From the NCBI GenBank assembly GCA_029990175.1, contig JARKIP010000010.1, positions 42,588,001 to 42,652,000 on the forward strand: a stretch of DNA of 64,000 nucleotides. Reading direction: 5' to 3'. Below are positions 56,557 to 64,000 of the stretch, in pieces. The notes under the pieces were generated by a model, which worked only from the letters and a program-made list of their open reading frames with translations, ran no database searches and had not been told where the DNA came from. The translations under genes and the position numbers were made by a program. Within the stretch, counting starts at the first letter, position 1; every line of letters begins with the position of its first letter. Source of the stretch: Petunia secreta (taxonomy: Eukaryota; Streptophyta; Magnoliopsida; Solanales; Solanaceae).

Positions 56557-58130
56557 TCAACCATGATTACAGCCAGTTTCATCTTCAGGAAGGGCCAATT
56601 CATTCAGATCAAAATCCAGAATTCTTGGTCCACTAGTATTTCTAACTTCACCAAGTGAAGATACTTGGCTTGATGATAGTTGTGGCTGATCATCAATTCT
56701 ACTATTCCAGTACTCGCATATCTTGTGACCCCCAAGTGTCTGAGTTGATGAGAAAATCTTGTCTTCATTTGTGCTATCCAACAACAACTTTGAGTTGCAA
56801 GCAACTGCTTCCTCAGTACTTCCATCCATTGGGACAATAATTGTACTATCACTGCTCCTGTAATTAATGTCATCAGGTGTAACTTGCATTGCATTTTGTT
56901 GAGGAAATGTATTATTAGAAGCTGCATCTTGTAGAGACCCCAAATGCTTTAACTTCATTTTCTTCCTCCTCCTCCTCCTCTTTATGCTCTTCATCTTCAC
57001 AAACATGGATGTATTGTTATCAGTTGTTTCATATAACTTTGAATTCACCTGTTTTTCTGCTTCACTTTTTATATTTGATCCAGCTTCATCGTCTGAGTAG
57101 TCCATTCTTACTGATTTTCTAGCTGGATAAACTGTATTCCTTTCACCTGCATCTACACAACTGTTTGATTGCAATTGCGTCATTTCCTCAACCGTCCTCC
57201 TCCTAGTTCCGGAAATGACATTTGCGTCGTTATTCTCAGCCTTGTATGCAGGATTTTCTGTAAGCAGTGTCGCAATTTAAAGAAGTGAACAAATGAAACA
57301 AATCACTATAGCAACATCATATTAAAGAAAACATAATTCAGGTCATCATATTAATAATACACAACTCCACTACACTACTACAACAACTGTCATCTCACAA
57401 GTATACCTTTCTTATAATGGCCACTTCCAGTAAGGTCGGATTTGAATGAATCTCCATAAGCTAGCAGCATAAGATAGTGAACAGCATCACATAACTGTTT
57501 CTCTTCTGACGAAGACTTTCTTGAAAGATGAACCTCGGAGTTGATGGCTCCGCAATCAATGGACTTTCGGCTTCTCTTAGCGGTGACTGACCACCCACCT
57601 CCACCAACAACCTTGGATAAATCGACAGAAGTAGTTGCTGAATCATTCTGATCACTAGACCAAGAAGTAGTATTGTGGTTAGTAGTAGGAGGCTGAATTC
57701 CTCTCCAATGTCTGTCAGGATGGCACCTCATGTGCCCAAACAATGATTTCATTGATGGGAAATTCTTACCACAAAGTGAACAGATTGGTTCTTGAATATT
57801 GTTGTTGCCTTTCTCCTTCATATCAACTTCTTGGTTCAGTTCTTTGCGCTTTTTTCCACAAAATAACTCTTTGTTAGCTTCCTGCAGAACATGAATTCTC
57901 ATGTGACCCCCTAAAGCTTTACCTGAGCTAAACCCTTTGCTACACACATGACAAATCCTACTAATATTGTTATCCTTGGTGTTTTGAAACTGACCTTTTT
58001 CTTCATCTTCAAAGCCAAAAATATATTGATCATGGTTATCGTTGTGGTCTAATTTTACTTCAGATTTAGGAATCTTGAGCTTGATTATTGACTTCCATTG
58101 ATGTTCTTGATTTTCCACCATTGGAAACAT
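56557..58130 (-). CDS. C2H2 zinc-finger transcriptional repressor (ZAT/DAZ-like) with EAR motif
   Basis: Nuclear DNA-binding regulator, 474 aa from two exons: 58130-57407 and 57257-56557. The 149-bp intron has GTATAC...TACAG and splits codon 242. Finger 1: C60, C63, H76, H80 with KALGGH. Finger 2: C117, C120, H133, H137 with KSLFGHMRCHP and RHWRGIQPP, a plant C1-type pattern. A basic stretch KRRRRRKKMK (residues 334-343) is a likely nuclear signal. A third finger is reduced to TQTLGGHK (413-420) without its Cys pair or last His. The C-terminus carries DLNELALP (458-465), an EAR motif that recruits TOPLESS-type co-repressors. The start is the first ATG in frame; an ATG three codons later (MVENQEH) is an alternative. 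No defects, so probably functional. Confidence 0.85.
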
Positions 58131-58727
58131 TCACATATACTCCTTCCGTCCAATCAATGTGACCTAGTTTGACTGAACACGAAGTTTAAGAGAAATATGA
58201 AAACTTTTGAAATTTGTATATATGAGATGCTGCGAAAGAAAAGAAATGGTATAGCAGTAGTAGAAAAAAGCTGATGATATCAGTGAGTAGTTGCAAGATA
58301 GTAACAGCTGAGGCTTACTACCAAAATTTACAAACTCAATCTGACAATAGGAGGAGGAAATTATATTGTTTAGCTAAAAAAGAAACAAATCAAGAAATGG
58401 AAAAGCAATAAGGTCAAAGATATCTTGAAATCGCGGAAGAATATGATGAGCGATAGTTCGTGGAAGGTGCATCATAGGCCAAAATCATGATGAAAATTAC
58501 AACTCAAATGGGGAAAGAGCTCAGAAGACAAGGAGAGTCATTTCTATATTTTCTTCTCAACTGCTAAAGGTGGAAAATGAAAATTGACTGTCACGTTCTC
58601 AGTTCCTTTGCCTCTTCTTCTGTTTTTTTTTTTGGAATTTCCTCTCTCTTTCTCACCTTAAAATCAAATGTGGGTAGGGTGTGTCCTTGTTTGGGGATAG
58701 GGGGGGTTTGGACGACATCGATTTTCA
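58131..58727 (-). promoter_or_regulatory. 5' flank of the zinc-finger gene
   Basis: Contains a truncated Stowaway-like end (TACTCCTTCCGTCC, 58139-58152) only about 10 bp upstream of the ATG, so the 5' UTR or a promoter element overlaps MITE sequence. No clear TATA box was assigned. Confidence 0.4.
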
Positions 58728-58731
58728 TATA

Positions 58732-58899
58732 CTCCATCCATTTCAATTTATATGAACTCATTTGATATGAAACAAATTAATAAAGAAATGAAGACTTTTA
58801 GAACTTATGATTTAAAATGAGTTTCCAAATTTAGAAAAAGCTCATTCATTTTTAAACGGACTAAAAAAAATAAATGTACATAAATTAAAACTGAAGGAG
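58732..58899. mobile_element. Stowaway MITE
   Basis: Ends CTCCATCCATTTCAATTTAT and, complemented, CTCCTTCAGTTTTAATTTAT, flanked by TA on both sides (58730-58731, 58900-58901). 168 bp, Tc1/mariner type. Confidence 0.85.
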
Positions 58900-59706
58900 T
58901 ATTAAAATTGTTAATTATTTTTTCAAGGGATAATTTCTATATATTTATAAAGTATAATACATAAGATGTTTATACGATTTTCATGTCATTATAAGAAAAT
59001 TATAGAAGGGTACATGTGAAAATTCATTAATATTAGGATATACTCGATAATTTAACTTTATTCAAAGTTGTATTCAACTTAAATCATGTATAATTGAAGA
59101 AGAAGATATTCGATATCTTTAATTAAAGATTCAATAAAGCCAAAATTGAAATACAATGTAAAAGCTCTTGCGATTTTAAATCATCTTTGTTTTGTAAAAC
59201 TCTTCCTTATTATTGGTCATTGCCTTAACAATTCGTAAATATTTATTTTACACCGTCGAGTAAGTTAATACATATTTAAATAATTTTTTCAAATATTTTT
59301 ACTTGTTTTACTAATATTTATTCTTTAAGTATGCTAATGAATTCGCCAAGTCGGTGTTCTTACTTTATTGTCCAATATACAAACTACATGCTAGTTTTTT
59401 GCCAGTGTGACTCTTGAAGGTCTGTTCTTCAACCTTGGTGCAATCATTGATCAATTTTTTAAACTAGATTAGCTTTTCAAAACGGGTATTAGGCTTGAGA
59501 ATATTAAAACAAATTAGAATACTTCAAAATTTACTTATAATATGCTTTAAATTATCCAACAGTGTAAAAAAAATTACACCATCAATGTATTAAACTCTTT
59601 TGTATATGAGAAAATCACCAATACCTAAACTTTTTTTATTGGTTTTTTTTTCCTTAAAAACTTTCAAAGAACTGTTTTTTTTTCTTAGGAATTTGTGCAA
59701 GAAAAA

Positions 59707-59825
59707 GTTACTCCCTCCGTCTCAAATTATTTGTCCTATTCACTTTTGCACGCCCCCTTAAAAAATCATTAATGAGGGGATTATTAACTATTTTACCCAC
59801 CTTATTATTCTCTTTCAATAAATGT
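59707..59825. mobile_element. Stowaway-like fragment
   Basis: Begins TTACTCCCTCCGTCTCAAATT but has no matching right end; the intact element that starts at 59828 may have truncated it. Confidence 0.5.
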
Positions 59826-59827
59826 TA

Positions 59828-60079
59828 CTCCCTTGGATCTACTTTATTTGATGTTTTAGCTTCTTTTTTTTTGTCCACAATATTTGATTTTTTCGGAAAT
59901 CAAAATGAAATTTTACAATGTCACCCTTGCTAATAAATGACTTTAAATAAAATGATAAGTAATAATTGCTTGAATAAGAGTTAAAATAGTCAATTTCATT
60001 GCTAATTAATGCTAAAAAGGTGATTTTCTTAATATCCGTGAAAACACCCAAAACATCAAATAATATGGACCGGAGGGAG
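59828..60079. mobile_element. Stowaway MITE
   Basis: 252 bp. CTCCCTTGGATCTACTTTAT at the left; CTCCCTCCGGTCCATATTAT at the right as complement. TA at 59826-59827 and 60080-60081. Confidence 0.85.
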
Positions 60080-60081
60080 TA

Positions 60082-61758
60082 TCAAATAAAATCTTGATGG
60101 AGGTTTTAATGTGCATTGATTAGTGGTTTCAATGCGTGAAGTATTGAAGTGGTCATTTACGAGTAGAATTTTCTTCTTCTACGCGTTTTAGAACACTAGG
60201 TTTAGGTTGATATTTCCACACTTGGGACAATGCCTTCTGAATGGTGTGATGCCACCAAATTCAATAACTTTGTTTATGCATATGACATGTCATATTTCTT
60301 CCCATTTTATGTTTTTGGTATATGCTTCTAGGAGCTGTGTTTATGCTTTGTCATGACATTCTTCGCAATAAAGTTACATCCCACTTTTATATCTTTTGTT
60401 TATGCAATCAATTTGTTTTTAAAAGAAATGTTGATAATATTGTGGCTAACACTTACAATTGACATGTATATATACAATAAGAAGTGTCAGTTAGACAACA
60501 AATTAATTAGTACATTCCAAAACGTAAATTCCTAATAATGCTCTTGACAACTAAAGTGCTAACATAATTGTAATTAAGATAAATAAAAATCTAGCCATAT
60601 ACAGAAATTCTGTTGTCTAAAAATAGTTTTGAAAGAAAATATCCAAATTTATATTTGAACAAAAACTATCTAAGTAAAAATCTTGGTTTACCTAAGTTGT
60701 CATATATTTATGGATTTACATTTGAGTTCAAGAAGAGATTAAGAATTTTTAATTTCCTGAGCAGTCTCACTAAGAAAAGTTTTATACATAAACTCAGATA
60801 AAACTTCTCAAATCAACTTCATCCCAACCCAGCGAAGGAAAGATTTGTTATGTAAATACACAAAGAGCAACATCACCGTATCGACCTCGTGACATTTTTT
60901 TTAGTATTTAATTTCTCCCACCATCATAAACGATACTGCCTATAAGACATGAGAAGGGCAGCTTTGCAAAAGTTGTACAACAAGTCATCAATTCCTAAAC
61001 TACCATTTTCTAGCACTATTAAATGAGTTCAACAAAACTGCAACATTCCATTGCCTTGACATTCTCTTGTGCTAAGTAATAGTCCTCATATTTGCTTTAT
61101 CATTATATTTTCATCTTGTGTTTAAGTTTTTTAAAAGATTTTTTTTTTTTTTTAACTGGAGTAGCACTGGGTATCTTATTGTTATTGTACTTTAAAAAGA
61201 ACATAGTGTTACATAAACAGGAGTTTAGAAAGTAATATATATTTCAATGTTGTGGTTTAGTGATGATTGTTTATGCTTGCTTAAGTTTTTCACTCGTTAT
61301 AATGACCCCCATTATTACAGCTCTAGAGATTTATTTGGTGATAGGAATAGGATCATAACTTTTGTAACGACATTTTTAAAATATCAAGATTGAAGAAGCT
61401 AAGTGGAATAAATATTGAAGAAGCTAATTGCAATTTTTCTGTGCGCGCCAGTGTGATGGCTTAAGCCTTAACGGGGTGGAACAAATCTCTCTCTCTCTCT
61501 CTCTCACACACACAGTTTCGGTGGTTCTTTAATTCCAACAAAGTGCCAAAATCTTCTGAGCAGCTATGACCTGTTGACTTGTCTAGAGAAATTACAAGGA
61601 AATGAAAGAGAATGTTGGTGGCACTTGACTACAACTTCACGCTCAATTTCAAGCTGGACCTTTGCTAAATGCCAAACTTCACATCGAGATAGTGATACAG
61701 TCATACAGTTATAAATTAGGAGTAGTACTCTTTACCATTGTTTTATTTTTCCTTCAAT
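60082..61758. other. intergenic stretch
   Basis: AT-rich with short frames only. One (CT)n(AC)n tract at 61486-61514. Confidence 0.5.
61486..61514. repeat. (CT)n(AC)n microsatellite
   Basis: About ten CT units followed by about five AC units. Confidence 0.9.
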
Positions 61759-61991
61759 GCGCCTGTTTGGGTGAACTTATTTTAGGTACCTTATAAGTCA
61801 ATAAGGAAAGTCATAAGTTCCTTATAAGTCACTTTTGAGAAGTTTGATTTTTTTAATTTTTCGCTTTTGATGTATTTTAAGCATATAAGTACTTATAAGC
61901 ATATAGTTTTTTGAGTTACCAAACACCCATTAATGAGCTTATAAGCACATATATGCTTTTAAATCACTTTTAAGCTTACCCGAACGGGCTC
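61759..61991. mobile_element. MITE with CCTGTTTGGGTGA-type ends
   Basis: 233 bp. GCGCCTGTTTGGGTGAACTTA at the left; GAGCCCGTTCGGGTAAGCTTA at the right as complement. Interior with repeated TTATAAGC words. No unambiguous target duplication, so the superfamily is open. Confidence 0.65.
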
Positions 61992-62489
61992 TAAGACTGA
62001 TTTCCCATAATTATCACCATAGTGGTAATTGTTACCGGTATAAATTTTGGGCGTTTAGCGTTTTTATTAAATTTATGGATATTAGAGATGCTTTTACTAT
62101 TTACGAAGTATGGAGTACTCTCATGATTTTCTGTACCTAAATAGAGTCAAGGGCTAAATCACCAAAATTTTAGAGGAAAAGGTGTAAATAACAAATGATG
62201 CATACATAGGTACAAAATGCGAAGAACTCTACATGTCTCACTTAATTAGATATATATTCACACCTACTTTTAAGATTATTTGATTTGGTATAGATATCGA
62301 ATACGATTAATTATTTACCATGATCAACAAGTACAAACTTCATCTCTTCAAGATGATGTTAATGCAGAAAAGTCCAAAACTCTTCGTTTTTCTTCTCCTC
62401 ATTTTTTTTCCTTTGTTGCTGAAGTTCTTCTCCTCGTTGGCCTCTTGTTACTCTCAGTCTTCCCTAGTTTGGGTTATAACAAGATTAAC

Positions 62490-63760
62490 ATTGAAAACTT
62501 ACTTCAGGAAGCTGTTGAAAAGTGTCAACTGTGCTATAGTGACCCTGACTAAAGTGTCCAGTCCTATATCAGTCAAAGAATTTCGACCCATAGCTTGCTG
62601 CACCACTCTTTACAAATTGATTGCAAAATTCTTACAAGGATATTGAAAACTATGGTTGACCTTCTAGTTGGGCCCTCCCAATCATCTTTTATTAAGGGGA
62701 GGAATATTATTGATAATGGCATTATAGTTCATGAATTGGTCAAAAGATATACAAGAAAAGGTATGTCATGTCGGTGCCTCATAAAGGTGGACATACGAAA
62801 AACGTATGACTCAGTGGAATGGTCATTCTTAAGGATGTTGCTATTGGAATTTGGCGTACCTTAAAAGTTTGTTCAATGGATAATGACCTATATATCCACT
62901 ATTAGTTATTCCTTACTACTTAATGGAGGATTAATAAAGAAATCCCAAGCAAAGAAAGGTTGCGGCAAGGGGATCCACTGTCTCCCTATCTCTTTGTAAT
63001 AATCATTGAGTATTTGCACAGAACATTGAAAAGGCTAAAAGAGGTTCCAGATTTCAACTACCACCCAAAATGTGCCAAAACGAATATTGACATACACATA
63101 TGTTTTGCCGATGACTTGATTATGTGTTGCAGAGCTAATAAGACCTCCATTCATCTACCACTAGAAGCTTTCAACCACTTCACTGACATGTCTGGACTCA
63201 AAGCTAATATGGAGAAGAGTGCAATCTATTTTGCATGTGCTAACCAACAGTTTAAAGAGGAAATTTTGTCGATGCGCTTCATAATTTGAGAATTGGCATT
63301 CAAATACCTAAGGGTACTATTGTCCTAAAAAAAATTCTCTATTCAGCCGTACATGCCACTAATGGAAAGGATTACCTGAAGGATTAAAAGTTGGACTAGC
63401 AAGTTCCTTTCCTATAGTGGAAGAGTACAATCTCAAAAGTGTTACCTTTGAAATGCAAATTTATTGGGGTCTAAGTCTTTACGCTGCTCAAGAAGGTCAT
63501 ACAACTTGTTACAACATCTTGTATGATCTTCTTGTGGACTGGTAGTAGTGATCCTTCAAAAAAGGCTTTGTTGGCATAGGACAAAGAATGTATGCCAATC
63601 CACAGGTGGGCTGAATATCATTGACTTGTTTGCCTGGAACAAGGCTGCATTGTGCAAATTACTGTAGGTGTTGAGTTCAAAAAAAGACACCTTGTGGATT
63701 TAGTGGGTCCATATCCTTTCTATAGAAGGGAAGGACTAGCTACAATGTCAACACGAAAGC
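62490..63760 (+). pseudogene. LINE reverse-transcriptase fragment
   Basis: RT of a non-LTR element, different from the one at 44806. Blocks in order: SVKEFRPIACCTTLYKLI (62570-62620), PSQSSFIKGRNIIDN, LIKVDIRKTYDSVEWSFL, LRQGDPLSPYLFVIIIEYL (62958-63015) and CFADDLIMCCRA (63102-63137, an FADD catalytic box), then LEAFNHFTDMSGLKANMEKS. Frames change near 62640 and 62940, and stops lie at 62862 and 63287. Weaker similarity continues to about 63760. ORF1, endonuclease and poly(A) are not seen. Confidence 0.82.
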
Positions 63761-63777
63761 AAGCTTCATGTTTACTT

Positions 63778-64000
63778 AGTAGCCGCTTGGCCATAAATAC
63801 CAAAAAGTTTTTGAAGTTGAGTTGAAAAAATGTATTTGAAAATTGAAGTTGTGTTTGGATATGAATTTTACTTGAATAAAAGTTAAAATGCTGTGAGTAG
63901 AGAAAGTTGGTTTTTTCAAAAAACTGAAAAAGTGGTCAAAACCACTTTTTCGTTTTTCAAAAACTGTTTTTCAAAAAAGTTTCAAAAACCGACAACTTTT
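63778..64000. mobile_element. MITE, cut by the window edge
   Basis: Starts with GCCGCTTGGCCATAAATACC, an end familiar from solanaceous MITEs, and contains an inner inverted repeat AAAAAGTGGTC/AACCACTTTTTC at 63927-63952. The right end is outside the window. Confidence 0.55.

Noticed and set aside
60613..60801. 62-codon frame in the intergenic stretch
   Set aside because: AT-rich composition (Lys, Phe, Asn, Leu), no domain, no promoter or splice context; expected by chance.
1..64000. CRISPR arrays, operons, endogenous pararetrovirus sequences
   Set aside because: No regularly spaced repeats of CRISPR type; gene structure is eukaryotic; no movement-protein or pararetroviral polyprotein motifs seen, and all RT fragments fit LTR retrotransposons or LINEs.

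Overview
This is nuclear DNA of a flowering plant, most likely a solanaceous species and possibly Nicotiana. That assignment is inferred from the repeat families, from the plant-specific C2H2 repressor gene and from the WIP/KASH nuclear-envelope gene. Nothing looks prokaryotic. About three quarters of the window is transposable-element sequence, mostly old, mutated and nested. Two host genes are recognisable. LAYOUT: 1-2521 is the 5' end of an Athila-like Ty3/gypsy element on the minus strand, with a broken gag, a tRNA-Asp-type primer site and a ~1.25-kb LTR. 2522-6613 is AT-rich and carries two Helitron-type 3' termini. 7020-8426 is a decayed RNase H reading frame ending in poly(A), split by a hAT-type MITE. 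8776-12447 is the 3' half of a Tat-lineage gypsy element (minus strand), interrupted at 12448 by a second Athila-like element with a 2.07-kb LTR that itself holds a second copy of the same MITE. That element is internally deleted, with the gag N-terminus fused to the RT palm, and its end is not resolved. 17.7-20.36 kb is another gypsy remnant joined to a LINE 3' end. 20972-30405 is a complete but dead Ty1/copia element (minus strand) with diverged LTRs, PBS, PPT, all pol domains and an extra ~2-kb reading frame between RNase H and the 3' LTR. 31677-38502 is a complete LTR-to-LTR copy of the Tat family, lacking the RT palm and integrase. 38515-40297 is a ~0.6-kb direct duplication flanking a gag fragment of that family. 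HOST GENES: 40.3-52.6 kb is a WPP-domain-interacting (WIP, KASH) gene on the plus strand. Its large coding exon has several frameshifts, its last exon is intact and ends VVPT, and the 9.8-kb intron between them carries a 5.7-kb L1-type LINE. 56557-58130 (minus) is an intact two-exon C2H2 zinc-finger gene with a C-terminal EAR repressor motif; its promoter side is crowded with Stowaway MITEs. The window ends with a LINE RT fragment (62.5-63.7 kb) and a MITE cut by the right edge. MOST UNUSUAL POINTS: the Tat-like family is seen in three pieces. Its two copies that reach past RNase H share the same integrase-less junction, and both retain a related antisense reading frame between pol and the 3' LTR, which suggests a family that amplified without its own integrase. 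The copia element with its extra ORF, and the WIP gene whose upstream region was duplicated together with retroelement DNA, also merit attention. All boundaries come from reading the sequence by eye; no alignment or database search was run.
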